From Cladopsammia gracilis (Eukaryota > Cnidaria > Anthozoa > Scleractinia > Dendrophylliidae), in NCBI GenBank assembly GCA_022457155.1, contig JAJGOT010000114.1, positions 124,001-188,000 on the forward strand: a stretch of DNA of 64,000 bases. Reading direction: 5' to 3'. How positions within the stretch are numbered: the stretch's first letter is position 1; the number at the start of each line of letters is the position of its first letter. The notes under the pieces were generated by a model. That model saw only the letters and a program-made list of their open reading frames with translations, searched no databases and was not told the DNA's origin. Shown here one piece after another: positions 11,618-23,179 of this stretch. The position numbers and the translations under genes are program-made.

Positions 11618-12160
11618 TTAAAGTGATATATGACAGATATTTTTTTATTCGCTTAATGGAATCTACATGGCGTTCTGATAAGAAAGTCGTAAAACGTTTT
11701 TTGATATTGATTTTTCTTGTCCGTGATTTAGCCGTTTAAAAACGTGAAATTTCATTTCCGGTGGGTTACAAAACTGCGCAAGAAGAAAGGCTGGAAATAG
11801 TCTGCTGTGACGTCAATACAAGAATGCCAGTGTCGCGGTTCCTCCGTTCCTTCGTTCCTTTGTGCGTGTTGCTTCAACCACACCTCAACAGAACCATGTT
11901 TCTTCCTCAGAGCGCACCAAGAAATGTGAGGAACCGAGAAACAGCGACACCGGCATTCTTGTTTTGACGTCACAGCGGACTATTTCCAGTCTTTCTCCTT
12001 GCGCGGTTTTGTAACCCACCGGAAGTGAAATTTCACCTTTTTAGACGGCTAAAACACGGAAAGAAAATCGAAATCGAAAAAACTATTTTCGATTTTCTTA
12101 TCAGAACGCCATATAGTTTCCATCAAGCAAATAACAAAATATCTGTCATGTGCACTTTAT
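11618..12160. mobile_element. Fold-back element, TTAAAGTG family, copy 1
   Basis: Two arms of about 240 bases are inverted: TTAAAGTGATATATGACAG at the left, CTGTCATGTGCACTTTA at the right, with matching inner blocks (TTCCGGTGGGTTACAAAAC against GTTTTGTAACCCACCGGAA). The centre around 11850-11930 is also nearly palindromic. The same element lies at 33730-34287. No transposase; presumed non-autonomous. Small open frames on both strands (11752-11973) are by-products of the palindrome. Confidence 0.88.
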
Positions 12161-12165
12161 TAAGT

Positions 12166-12406
12166 TTAAAAAGCTCTTTCAACGTTTGAAATCAATTCAT
12201 ATTTAACACGGTGCCTTCTCTGTATAGATTACTAACCTAAGTTTGACAAGCTCTTTCAAAGTTTGAAAACAATTCAATTCAATTCATATTTAACACGGTG
12301 CCTTCTCTGTATAGATTACTAACCTAAGTTTAACAAGGTCTTTAAACATTTGAAATGAATTTGTAATCAATTTGTATTTAGCACGGTGCCTTCTCTTCAT
12401 AGATTT
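12166..12406. repeat. ~78-bp tandem repeat, three copies
   Basis: Each unit has a TTTGAAA..AATTCATATTTAACACGG start and a GTGCCTTCTCTGTATAGATT core; copies start near 12171, 12249 and 12336. The third is the most diverged. Confidence 0.85.
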
Positions 12407-13225
12407 GTATGATCATGAAACAAAATGTAAACAATGACATCATCAAAGATTAGCTTATACAAGCCTGATTTACTAAACAAGACGCCTGGAGGCGTTCACG
12501 CGGGATGTTTTGGTCGATGTTAGCATTAACTTTGAATGGCTACCCATAGTCAACATCTGTTTATACTTACAAACAAGCAAGACCAAGCACACGCGCAATC
12601 GCACTAAAGCTGTCTAGCCTCCCACATGAGTGGAAACTGTAGACTTTCGCCATTTAAACACATGAGCAGAACTGTTAAGGGCTTTACAGAGAAGGATTGT
12701 TAGTGAATATGCTGCCTGGGTCGCACGCTTTTTTAAAAATTTATTTATCTCACCTTTGATCATTTATCAGATTTCACTGGTACTTGTACTAACGATCAGC
12801 AATAGTTTTCATTGTAAAACGTTTACATTTTGCGTTCAAGCACATTTATTATATCTGTGTTGCACTGTAGTATCAGTACTTAAAGGCAATTTAACGGTAC
12901 AACATTGCTTATATCCTTTTATGTAAAGCAAAGGGCCAAAATCATAGGTATTTCTGATAGATTGTTTAAGATCAATGTTTTCCAATCCACGAAAAATTCT
13001 AATGTTGTCTGTAACAGTCAAAAGCAAGTTGTGCCGTGGACAAGGTTTTCAAGAACAGAAACAAATACTCAATTTACACCTTGGAAAACAACTAGACCTT
13101 TTTTCTTTGGGAAAAAAATCTGTAACCATTCAGTAAATCTGTTATTTGATTGTCAATCGCTTATTAAAAAGCTTGTACTTAAGTTGTTCAAATCTTTTGC
13201 ATGTACAATGTTTTTGCCATGGTAA
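12407..13225. other. AT-rich DNA, no gene seen
   Basis: Short open frames on both strands have no recognisable motif, signal peptide or splice support. Confidence 0.5.
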
Positions 13226-13655
13226 ACGCTGTTCAAATTTCTACAATTTTCCCGCCAAAAGACTTAGAAAAAATACGGGCGCCCAAAATACGCATGCGCC
13301 GTTTTTTTTTTAATTTTTTCAAAGCTACTTGTAATGTTGTAATAAATAATTAGAACAGTCAACAATAAAAGCTTAAAGAGTTGTTTCAATTTTATTGTAT
13401 TTAATATTCTCTTTATTTATATTTTACAATGCTTTTTCAATATCTTAATTACACTTTTAACGTTGTATTGTATTTAATAAATAATTAGAAGTCAACAATA
13501 AAAGAGTTGTTTCAGTTTTATTGCATTCTCTCTCTTCTTTAATATCTTAATTAAATAAGTAAAAATCAGTTAACTAATTAAGGGTGTGACAATTTTTTTC
13601 TTCAAAAATATACTAAGTCTTTTGGCGGGAAAATTGGATAAAATTTGCACAGCGT
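13226..13655. mobile_element. MITE with ~40-bp TIRs
   Basis: The left end ACGCTGTTCAAATTTCTAC, followed by AATTTTCCCGCCAAAAGACTTA, is the inverse of the right end TAAGTCTTTTGGCGGGAAAA ... TTTGCACAGCGT. The interior is AT-rich with related short blocks. No coding region. Confidence 0.75.
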
Positions 13656-13797
13656 TTCCCCTGACAACAATTTTAGCAAAAAATTTAACGGGGCACCACT
13701 TGCAAATTTTTAGATCCCAAAAAAATACAAAGTGTACAGCTTTAAATTTAAACCCGCCAAAAAATTATACAATATCTCGCGCAAAAAAACTCAAAAT

Positions 13798-14025
13798 TTA
13801 ACGCTGGTTTTCACAAGCGACATAAGTATAAGCACGAACACAAGAAAAAGGAACAAACTCGTTCTTCTTATGCTTTCCTCAATAAGAATTAATGCGTCAT
13901 AAACAATCTTTGTGCCTATGTTTATGCCGTATCAATTCCTTCGAAGACAGAATAAGAACAACAACTGTGTTCATTCTTCGTATGTTTGTACTAATACTTC
14001 TGTCGCCAGTGAAAACCAGCCTTAA
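13798..14025. mobile_element. Short MITE with TTAA ends
   Basis: TTAACGCTGGTTTTCAC at the left is mirrored by GTGAAAACCAGCCTTAA at the right. The inverted match extends inward (GCGACATAAGTATAAGCAC against GTACTAATACTTCTGTCGC). About 228 bases, non-coding. Confidence 0.8.
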
Positions 14026-14324
14026 TGATTTTGCACGAGACATGCAGTGAATTCATGGAGGATATTAAAAGAAACATGGCAAGCTCGTGAAAATTGTTTG
14101 TATACTAGATAAAACGTTTTCGATAACGAAAATCATAGCTTATGTTCTCGCATTGCTTTTCTAATTTCATTCGATAATAGACATTTTTAGATTTTTCATA
14201 GCTTGCCATGTTGCTTTTACTAACAACACCTTTAACTGTTGGCTGGTTTTCTTTGTAGCACAAAAACAAATTGACTGAAAGCACGCATGCACTAAGCAGC
14301 AAAATGATCTTAAAGTTTGCTGAG

Positions 14325-14520
14325 ATTGGAGCGAGTGAAATAATTTAGAACATTCAATAAATAATTGCTTGGCTCCATTTGCTTTGTGGAAATCAGTGAG
14401 ATGTGTAGGCATCCAATTTTTCTAAAAGAATGAGCGTTTGCTAAAATAGGAGCAAGTGAAATAATTTGGCACATTCAACATACAATTGCTTAGCTCCATT
14501 TTCTTTCTAGAGATCCTGTT
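14325..14520. repeat. Two copies of a dispersed AT-rich repeat
   Basis: 'GGAGC(G/A)AGTGAAATAATTT' plus 'ACAATTGCTTGGCTCCA' occurs near 14325 and 14446. The same module recurs inside the outer element at about 17740-17800 and 17990-18050. Confidence 0.7.
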
Positions 14521-15305
14521 GCGCACGAGACCAATTTATGAAAATCAAACTAAAATGTTTCATACTGCATGTGCTACATCGAATGCCAACAGAAAAAGGT
14601 ATTTTCCTCCACTAGCTTAATAACTAAATATAAAAGAGCCCATTTATAACACCCAAAGTCTGGTTTTAAGATTCACTCTTAAACATTTCTTTTTGTCAAT
14701 TGCATGAATTTTTTTACAAAAAAATAAACATGACTAAATGAAATCAAGGTTATACAGACCATGATAATAATATACGGAACCAAAGTTTTTCTTTTCGTAT
14801 CGTATTAATCAAACAATTTGATCTCCCAAGTTAACGCCAAATTATTCTTTGTAAGAAACTGTGTGACTGAATTAATATTTTGCTCAGTAGTTAATTAGTG
14901 TCCAATAAAGCATGAGTTGACGTTTTAACCGAATGTTTTACAATCAGGAATTGAGATCATGATAAAATCAAACGAACACAATATGCCAGTGGTATGAGAG
15001 TTTTCATTGCATTCTCTTCAGTTTTAAAGATCCGAAACATCCATTGCAAAAGCACAGAAGACCACTTAAATAGCGGATGGTAAGCCTGTGGCATAGTTGT
15101 TGATTTTTTTAAATTCCTGTTAATGGTTTGAGAATTTAAATCAAGCAACCAAGAAAAAAACTTCGGTAAAAAAGGGGTTAACTAAACTGTAAATGATTTG
15201 TTTGAAGACTTCAATGCAGTTGACTTCTAAACGTTATCTCTTTTTCTTCCTCAAAGGACAGCTTTTGTTTTTTTTTCCGTTTGGTCTGTATAACCGGTCT
15301 ATTTT
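14521..15305. other. AT-rich DNA, no gene seen
   Basis: No supported gene or element. Confidence 0.5.
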
Positions 15306-15915
15306 GTAGTCTGTCGAGCGTAATCTTCCGGGTTAGTGTAGCTCTGAAATGAACTGTTGTTGTTGACAATGACCGACGCTTTAACAACCTGAGCAGAAGT
15401 CATCTTCAGCGTCATGTGAATTGTAAACTGTCAGTTGATGGTATTAACGTCTGGCTGTTGAAACTAAAGTCAGTGATTGGTGCGTTTCGATCCGTGCATT
15501 GATAGTGTAGTAGTGTAATTGGTGTTTCTGTTGGCAATAGTTCAGTGTCTGTTCTAGAGTGAGTCGTTTGTAGTAGTCCGTACTGTCGGTAACGCATTCG
15601 GCAGAGTCAAAGTCAAAGTCAATTCTGCGATTTGTGTGTATACGGTGACTGTTCAGAAATGTGATTGTTGACATCACCATTTTTCGTCGATCGTTTGTGT
15701 TCCGTCAGTCGTGTGTTCAAGTTCCTGGCAGCCACAGCATTTGATCTTGTATACTCCTTATCTGTCGCTAGGTTTGTCGTAAAGTAGTACTTTGCAATTT
15801 ACATGACTCTGAAGATGACTTCCGCTCAGGTTGTCGAAACGTCAGCCATTGTCAACAACAACAACTGTTCTTTTCAGAACTACACTAACCCAGACGATTA
15901 CACACGACAGACTAC
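15306..15915. mobile_element. Fold-back element with ~125-bp arms
   Basis: The left arm (GTAGTCTGTCGAGCGTAATC ... GTCATCTTCAGCGTCATGTGAATTG) is the inverse of the right arm (CAATTTACATGACTCTGAAG ... GACAGACTAC). The interior contains CAGTTGATGGTATTAACG, also present in a fragment near 43990. Non-coding; open frames at 15412-15680 are not supported. Confidence 0.82.
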
Positions 15916-16282
15916 TGATAATCGAAAATCAGTACCGGCTTTTCTCAAAACCAGACATAAGGGCTTTATAAATTAAGCTCCTAAATATACGTACGATCGA
16001 CAAGAGAACATAGACACTCAATCTCAGGAAAAAGCTTTCTATTTAAAACCTAATATTCTTTTTAGCATGCCGGCGCCTAAGAAAATATTTTCCGTGGATT
16101 AAAAAAAAAAGTGAAAGTGATATAGAAAAAGCGCAACATGTAAAAGCCTTTGTTCTCTTGTCAATCAGTCGATATAGATAACTTGTGAATAATTTTAAGG
16201 TGGCACTGACAGGCTACAAGTGTCTTTAAATACACACTGTATTCCCAATTGATTCCATGTTTAACACAATTCCAGGCTTTGG

Positions 16283-17591
16283 TTAAGGTGGCTCGACTGG
16301 ATGTTTGGGGAGAGATACCCCTCGAGTTTGAGCATTAACTACGGCGCGACACCATTAACAATGCTATGGAAAATGGTCACCACAGCCGTATTAAATGAAG
16401 ATGAAAACTTGTTAAGACCACTGTTGTATTAACATCGGAGTTGCCATAGCAACACAATGACGCCATAGCGTTTTTAACTTGCCGTCCCATTCAGTCTCGG
16501 CACCAGGAGATTTCTTCGGTAATTGCTTAAGGGAGCTTGTACTTCCCATAGCCGCCTCGATTATGACAAAGATTGAACAAATTCTATGAGTGTTTTGGAA
16601 ATTTTTGGGTATGAAGTTTTGGGGATTATAAATACAGTGAAAAACATACTATCGACATAATTGGCTAATATGTAAAGAAAACGATGCGCTTTGGAAATAC
16701 AGTTTCATCTCGTAATAGTTTGATAGTCCATCTGAGATCGTGTGTGAAAAGGTGAGGGTTATTGCTTTGGCGATTGCGAGAAAGAAAGATTTGATTGGTG
16801 TGCATTCCATTTTTGTATGTAATTTGGTCTACGCCTACAAACGTGATGATAATTTGGAAATCGCTTGATAATTTTTTTTGTAATTTGACAATCTCGAGAT
16901 TAATCATCAAATTATACGGCCTGCAAGTTTTAAGGAGATTGAAAACATTTAAGGCAATAAAATCGGGCCTCCAATGTACCAATTTTTCCCGCAGATTTTG
17001 TGTTTACAAGTGAGCGTCCTCATTATTCACGGGTATTGTTTTCAAGTTCCAAATGCACGTGCACAACTTTAGCCAAAAATTCATTTGCATCAAACAAAAC
17101 GCTCGATTGCTTTCTGAAGAATGTTTTGAAATATGCTAAAAACTGGGTTGAGAATTGTAACAACATTACGCACTCGATGTCACGCTATTACGCTGTAAGG
17201 CAGGTTTGCCGAGGGTCTCTTTGTCCAGAAAACAAAAAGGTATTGAAAGTCTAAACCTACGTAATAGCGTGACATCGAGTGCGTAATATTATTGCAATTC
17301 TCAATCCAGTTATTACCATAATCGCGGCGGCTATGGAAAGTACAAGCTCCCTAAAGCGATTACCGGAAAAACCTCCTGGAGCCGAGAAATATGACAACAA
17401 GTAAACAGCGTCATGGCGTCATTACGTTGCTATGGCAACTTCGATGTCAATATAACACTGGTCTAAACAAATCTTTATCTTTATCTGATACAGCTGCGGT
17501 GACCGTTTTTCCATAGCATTGTTAATGGTGTCGTAGTTGATGCCCAAACTTAGGGTGTATCGTCCCCAAAAATCCAGTCGAGCCACCTTAA
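16283..17591. mobile_element. Inner TTAAGGTGGCTC element nested in the outer one
   Basis: The ends TTAAGGTGGCTCGACTGG and CCAGTCGAGCCACCTTAA begin inverted arms of roughly 290 bases (left to about 16570, right from about 17310). The flanks CAGGCTTTGG and ATTGAAAAATAATTCAA are contiguous, with a single TTAA, in the undisturbed repeat unit near 17815, which is an empty site. This shows insertion at TTAA with TTAA duplication. The interior has no recognisable transposase; open frames of 60-105 codons at 16665-17254 are unremarkable. Confidence 0.85.
17143..17312. repeat. Hairpin inside the inner element
   Basis: TTACGCACTCGATGTCACGC followed by TATTACG is mirrored by CGTAATAGCGTGACATCGAG followed by TGCGTAAT. 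The extra arms GAGAATTG/CAATTCTC make it a separate inverted repeat of about 170 bases. Confidence 0.85.
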
Positions 17592-18367
17592 ATTGAAAAA
17601 TAATTCAAATGAATTTGCCTTCTCAACTGAAATAATTTTGAAAATGAATGTTATGTTAGAACAGCCAAATTAACCATAGAAAAATAATTTGTGTCCATTT
17701 TCATCCTAACGAAAGATAGAACTGTGCAAGAGCCCAATTTCGGAGCCTGAAGTAAAATAATTTTAGAGTTTTCAACATACAATTGATTGGCTCCGATCCA
17801 TTTTTAACACAATGCCAGTCTTTGGTTAAATTGAAAAATAATTCAATAAAATTGCCTTCTCAATTAACTGAAATAATTTTGTAAATGAAAGTTATTTTAT
17901 AACTGACAATTTCGACATGAAAAAAAAAAAATAATTTGACGTGTCCATTTTCATTCTAGTGATACATCGAATTGTGCACGAGCCCAATTTTGGAGCAAGT
18001 ACGTAAAATAATTTAAAGTTTTTAACATACAATTGCTTGGCTCTAAGTTTGATACATGCAATGCCAGACTTGTTCAATTGAAAAAATTAATGAATAAAAA
18101 TTTGCCTTCTAAATTAACTGAAATGTTTTTCATCTTGTTTCTGGAAAACTCACGAATTTGTGGACAAAATGCAAACTTTCAAATATGAAGATAATGGAAA
18201 ATATTTACTTTTGAACAACTAGTTTATACCAAATCGTACTTAATTTCAAAGTAAAAAAATATCGAGAAAAAAATGAAAAAAATATTTGGAAAAAAGTTGT
18301 TTTATAACAGCCAATGTGACCATGGAGACAAGTAATTTGATGTTGATACCTGTCAGTGCCACCTTAA

Positions 18368-18933
18368 AATACCCACCTCATCAACTGAGGTTATAAAAGT
18401 ACGTAACGTTTACAGCTACACGCTGAGCGATCGACCAAAAAAAATCATATTTCCTTTGTAATTAAGTGAAGTTTCGTAAGCAATGATAATACATTTTGAA
18501 ATCTGTTTTACATAAAGATATGTTCACCGAAACAAAACAAAAACAAGCTGTAAACTGAATCGTCAAATTATCAACTGTATAAATCAAACGATCGCTCAAC
18601 GCCCAAATGGTGGCTGAGATTAAATTAAAATTCTCAAGAAGTTATTTTACCTAAGACCCTTCCTACCATTGCAAAACCTATGCAGCTGATTTCTTGATTT
18701 CAATATCCTCCGGTTCTTCATATCAATTTGATGAGTAGATTAAGTCCATCAGCAGTCAGATCCGAGTTCGCTCTTCCTTAGAATCAAGACATTTGATACA
18801 AGTACAAACAAAATTTTCAGCCACCATTTGTATATGAAATAAAATGGTTCTTATCTTTGAAGAAATTCCTCCTGCTTTGTCCATTCCAGTTTGTCCTCTT
18901 GGCTTGTTTTTCAGCCCTCCATTTTCCTGATTT
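18368..18933. other. No gene seen; possible 3' UTR of the minus-strand gene at 18934
   Basis: AT-rich sequence. If the minus-strand gene ending at 18934 is real, its 3' untranslated region lies here. Confidence 0.3.
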
Positions 18934-19788
18934 TTATGTTCTTTGAAGTTCCTGAAAATACAAATGAACGATTTATAAGATAAATGTTCAATTTTTATTT
19001 TACAGATGACTAAGGTTTGAATTTTAGATGCGAATGGGTGCATTGGACGTGATTTTCATCATAAGTTAACTGTCCACAATGAAAGAATTGAATATTTCTA
19101 AACAAAATTTTAAAATCTTGTTTTAGCATTAGCTCCTGGTTAAATGATGCATTTTTTTTTTCAAAGTATATGCTGCAGCATGGACGAAGTTAACCAGCCA
19201 GGTATTTGATTGAGGGCCAACTCCTTCGTTTATTGCACAACAAACGAAATACAAAAACGCAGAGAAGACGTTGTAAGACGAAGACAAGCTCAACGCACGT
19301 GTTCACTTCACCGAGCAAAATTTTATATTCTGTTACTGAACAAATGTATCTTTTAGCGAAGCGATTCTTACCTTCAGTTGTAGTTGTAGGGCGGCTTTTT
19401 CCTTGGCGGTACGTCTTCCCGGAGTCTTCAAAGTTGATTCTAGAGCGCCAAAACGTTTTCTAACTTGCAACACATCTTCACAGGAGCACGACCTGCTTGA
19501 CTTGCGGCGCGGGCGACGATTGTTTCATGAATATTGATGAGAGACTTGAACCAATCGCTGAAAAATACATCAAAGGTTTTGGGGTTAATAACGTTTGCAC
19601 GCTTTTCTTTGTAGTCATGAAAGCGCCAAGAGTGAAAGAAAAGAAACACACGTGATAAGAAATTAAAGTTTGCATTCAACAAGATATCAGTTTCTGAGGG
19701 AGGTATCAAGCAACAGAATACCATACATCATTTATCTAAGCTACTTCAATGCAGCAGTGAGAGAGAAGAACATCACCTTTTTGGGCAT
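18934..19788 (-). CDS. Possible three-exon gene for a ~52-residue basic, helical protein
   Basis: Read on the minus strand: a candidate start exon (19788-19777, encoding MPKK) ends at AAG|GTGATG; a middle exon (about 19500-19372, 43 codons) ends at AAG|GTAAGA; a last exon (18951-18934) follows TATTTTCAG and ends in TAA. Phases join without a stop. The middle exon encodes a Ser/Cys/Arg-rich start, then 'KRFGALESTLKTPGRRTAKE' and a Leu/Gln-rich helix completed by 'ELQRT'. The 420-bp second intron has good borders. The weak point is the acceptor of the middle exon (GCCGCAAG before 19500 lacks a pyrimidine tract), so the N terminus may differ. I do not recognise the family. The smooth continuation of the helix across the second intron is the best support. 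Confidence 0.4.
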
Positions 19789-19881
19789 TTTGGACGTAGT
19801 GCGCCTTTTGTTGAAGTAACTAGTATTTTTAAACCGGACGGGAGAGAAGAATATTAATTAACCCAAGAGCGTAAATCGAAA

Positions 19882-19899
19882 GGGGGGGGGGGGGGGGGG
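19882..19899. repeat. Poly-G run
   Basis: Eighteen consecutive G residues, a length prone to sequencing error and a potential G-quadruplex. Confidence 0.95.
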
Positions 19900-20805
19900 A
19901 TGCCAATCCCTCTTCATTATTTTTAATTCAATTTTTAGTGAATTTTATTTTGGGAATTAAGGGCTTTTTTCTTCATTTTTGTTCCATAGAGCTGATTTTC
20001 TGGACTTCAAAATATCAAAGATGGCGGGAAAATAAATGACATTATATGACGTCATCATCGACGCATTTCCAATTTATCATGTAAAGTACACAATGGGCTA
20101 TCTACTGTGTAGAATGAAATTTTTGTGGTTTTTAATTTTTGCAGATTTGGAGGATTGCACTCAATCCACAAAAATAAGTTCCCGCAGACAAAAACTCTCG
20201 CAAAAATATTACTCCACAAAAATTTACCTCCTTCAGTCAAATAAAGAACTCTGCTTTTTAATGTAAACTTGCGTTACTGGAACGATATCGGACGTAATTG
20301 TGAACTATTAACGTTGATTTTTCAACGAAAACCACCAATTTTTTTCAATAGTAATAACAGTTTTTTTTCGTAAGCATGGCGGAGGGCAAGGAATAGGATT
20401 TTTTGTTTGATTTTGTTGTAGCGTCGTTCTTTATGGCAGCATCATATCACCTTTGAATATTTAATAGAATTCAGTTAAATGTCTCTAAGTAGAGCGTGCC
20501 GTAACTCAACAAGCAATAAAAGTTGAAACAGGAAAATATTAAGTTTCCTTCCTTGTTAATGTTCTGCTGCTTGAACAGGACATCACAAAACTGCATTGAA
20601 GAGGAAGAGCCTCTGGGCAAGAATGCAATTCCACAAAAGCCTGCTGTAAGAGAACTTCTGGTATCCAGAGTACCTGGGATGATTTTGCCAGCTATAAACT
20701 ACATTGCCAGAAGTCTGAAATGTAGTTGGAAATTTTGAGGGAAAGATTTCCATATAACCCAACAAACTAAACTATGGATAAGTGAAACAAAAGCCAGAAC
20801 AAAAG
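19900..20805. other. No supported gene
   Basis: AT-rich DNA with short open frames (for example 20523-20738) lacking motifs. Confidence 0.5.
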
Positions 20806-21150
20806 GGTCGGCATTAGATCCCATCCGCCTAAACCACCTCGGACACTTATTTAGAATTATATAACGTAATGTCGACACTTAGAATTTTATTTTCAGTAAA
20901 TGTTTAAGTGTTAAAAAGAAATCTAAAATTCCCACTCGGGATTGAACCTGTGCCCCTCAGCTAGGCTTAGACTCACATAGCCTACCGTACCAGAGTACCA
21001 CCTACTGTAGCTTCGTGGGTTGTTTAGGCCTAAATTTAACTATATAAACTACTAACCCCAAACTCAACTGCAAGCCAACCAGTTACTCCGTTATATAAGT
21101 CTCAAGAAGGTGTCCGAGGTGGTTTAGGTGGATGGAATCTTATGCTAACC
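20806..21150. mobile_element. MITE with ~40-bp TIRs and a tRNA-like core
   Basis: GGTCGGCATTAGATCCCATC then CGCCTAAACCACCTCGGACAC at the left is mirrored by GTGTCCGAGGTGGTTTAGG ... ATGCTAACC at the right. The centre carries a sequence resembling an RNA polymerase III promoter on the minus strand. Confidence 0.8.
20930..21008 (-). tRNA. tRNA-like (SINE-type) sequence inside the MITE
   Basis: On the minus strand a B-box match GGTTCAATCCC (20938-20948) lies about 50 bases after an A-box-like TGGTACTCTGG (20990-21000), the spacing of a tRNA gene. No convincing acceptor stem was found, so it is probably a tRNA-derived SINE head or a decayed tRNA. Confidence 0.35.
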
Positions 21151-21210
21151 GAACAAAAGAATGCCTAAGTAAAACCAATGGCACATACACACATGTGCAA
21201 AACTAATTAA

Positions 21211-21356
21211 CAATTATTGGATGAGGTTGAGCATGATAGCGATAATTATCAAGGCCAAAGTTTGTGTTATCTGCCGAAGCCGAAGGCTGAGGCGGATAAC
21301 ACAAACTGAGGCCTTGATAATTATCGCTATCATGCGAAAACCGAATCCAATAATTG
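21211..21356. mobile_element. Near-perfect palindromic MITE
   Basis: CAATTATTGGATGAGGTTGA at the left faces CCAATAATTG at the right, and the inner arms (CATGATAGCGATAATTATCA, TTTGTGTTATC) are almost exact inverses around a short centre GCCGAAGCCGAAGGC. A diverged relative is at 44165-44290. Confidence 0.85.
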
Positions 21357-21460
21357 TTTTATTATGCATATTCCTGAGCTGCACTTGTAAAGACAAGAGC
21401 GCGCACAAAAAAAGTGATCAATGCACAGCAGTCAACTTGAAAGTAAACAACTTACGTCAC

Positions 21461-21542
21461 TTATGCATGCATAAAACTATTGTCTGTAGGTATGACGTCA
21501 CTTCTGCATGCATAAAACTATTGTCTGTAGGTATGACGTAAC
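21461..21542. repeat. 41-bp tandem duplication
   Basis: GCATGCATAAAACTATTGTC plus TGTAGGTATGACGT occurs twice with a 41-base period. Confidence 0.95.
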
Positions 21543-22151
21543 AGAAACAGCAAGCAATAATTAGCTGCGTGCTTATAGCCAATCAAAATCGAGCTAGTGA
21601 CACCAATGTATAATAATGTTGGATGTCATACTGAAATCTTGCCATTTTGAGGAATGCATGCCTGTTTTGTTTTTAATTGGCATGTTTCAAAAACTTGATT
21701 CAAGCTTAACTTCAGTCAAGCTGTCGCAAGTGAATAAGTAACTGAATAAACAAACAATTGGAGGTTGGCTCTGTTTTATTTATCAAACCGTAAATGGACT
21801 GGCGAAATATACAAGTATTTACAGTTAGGTATTCTGGATTTACGTCGGTGCAAAAACCTGCCAAAACTCACGAGTGTGAAAACAAGGAAAACAAACTGTA
21901 TAAAACAACAGAGACGTGCAAGACAATAATAGGTAGAAAAGAAAGACAGGTTTTTACACCGAGGATGAGCCGGTATTCGAGACTCTATTAAATTACATTA
22001 CGCTCAGCGTTCCCCATTCAAAAATTCTATAAATTAGTACGTACTGGGGGCGTTTAAAGGGGGAGTGGCGGATGGATTCGCAGTCCCGGTTATTTGTCAT
22101 GAGCGGTTCTTCACGTCTCAGTTTTCTCGTGAAGCTTTTTCTTAGTCTCTC
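21543..22151. other. No supported gene
   Basis: A 65-codon open frame at 21794-21991 has no recognisable motif. Confidence 0.5.
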
Positions 22152-22547
22152 CACAGGGAGCCCACACAAACTGTGTGACCGTTGTTCGTATTTTTAAATT
22201 TAGAGGAAATGTATGGGAATATCGAAAAGGTTTACTTATCGTAATATACTGCGATGAATATTTACATACAAGATCAAAATAAACGTATTGTTACCTGAAA
22301 TGTTGTGTTGTCGTTCTTGTGACTTAAACGTTCGATGCAAAACCCTTCAAATCGCTAAAATTCGCCGTTTTCAGCTACAAGAACGACAACACACAACATT
22401 TCAGGTAACAATACGTTTATTTTGATATTGTATGTAAATATTGATCGCAGTATATTACGATAAGTGAACCTTTTCGATATTCCCATACATTTCCTCTAAA
22501 TTTAAAAATACGAACAACGGTCATACAGTTTGTGTGGGCTCCCTGTG
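22152..22547. mobile_element. Palindromic element, CACAGGGAGCCCA family, copy 1
   Basis: The 396-bp element starts CACAGGGAGCCCACACAAAC and ends GTTTGTGTGGGCTCCCTGTG. The two ~180-base arms are nearly identical inverses, with mismatches only, and the centre is short (about 22310-22375). It contains AGAGGAAATGTATGGG, which also occurs in every unit of the 81-bp array at 38.6-40.4 kb. A second copy is at 45328-45734. No protein coding. Confidence 0.92.
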
Positions 22548-22960
22548 GCCTCTCTCGGCCTCGCATTTTGAGTGTATGTCTCGCAGAAAAAATATCTCGA
22601 ATTGTAAACGCAAAGCCTGAAAATCGACAAATTACCTCTATAAATCTTACGCTTGTTGGATCATAGCCGCATCGTCTGAACTCAGGAACAGCCACAGTTT
22701 ATTAACAGTTAATCAAACTCCCATGAATGAAACTTTCACGTCTCGGAGAACTTCGATATTGTTTTGGTTTCTTGAAAATCCCACCGTGATTCGCCATCAT
22801 TGCTTAGAAAAACGTAAACCAATCAGAAGAGATGTAAGAATCAGGATCAATGAACCAATCAGCGGTCGATTTAGATCGCTATGCCCCAGGGGTTTCTCCT
22901 CCAAACCGCCATTTTGAAAACCGAGAAGCCCCTGGGAACGAGGTTGTGAGATCACATTTT

Positions 22961-23062
22961 CGTCCCCAGAGCCGCTTGGCCCTCTTAACCAACGGGGCTT
23001 CTTGGTCCTCGTACTCAGGCTCCGGCGGTTAAGAGTGCCAAGCGGCTCTGGGGACGAGAATG
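22961..23062. repeat. Hairpin with CCCCAGAGCCGCTTGG arms
   Basis: CGTCCCCAGAGCCGCTTGGC plus CCTCTTAACC at 22961-22991 is mirrored by GGTTAAGAGTGCCAAGCGGC plus TCTGGGGACG at 23029-23059. Confidence 0.9.
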
Positions 23063-23179
23063 GTGAGATCACCGATTGGATCAAGTAGGCCCCAGTCTTT
23101 TGTAGTTCTTTAGAGGCGACACGAGCAATGGCATCAAGTCGGTGGATTAAAGGTGGAGCATTGTTTATTTCTTTTTTAT

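Larger units (their letters stand above)
16195..18367. mobile_element. Outer TTAAGGTGGCAC element carrying internal ~240-bp repeats
   Basis: The ends TTAAGGTGGCACTGACAGG and CCTGTCAGTGCCACCTTAA are inverted over about 19 bases with TTAA at both termini. The interior is a tandem repeat of about 240 bases: 'TTAAATTGAAAAATAATTCAA' starts units near 17588 and 17825, with a third near 18072. The first unit is interrupted by another element (16283-17591). Without that insert the element is about 0.86 kb. No coding region. Confidence 0.8.

Noticed and set aside
11752..11973. Overlapping 73- and 68-codon frames on opposite strands
   Set aside because: They lie in a palindrome, so each strand mirrors the other.
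19440..19724. 94-codon minus-strand frame ending 'KLENVLAL'
   Set aside because: A different frame through the same place joins neighbouring exons at good splice sites, and this one ends within the better-supported exon.
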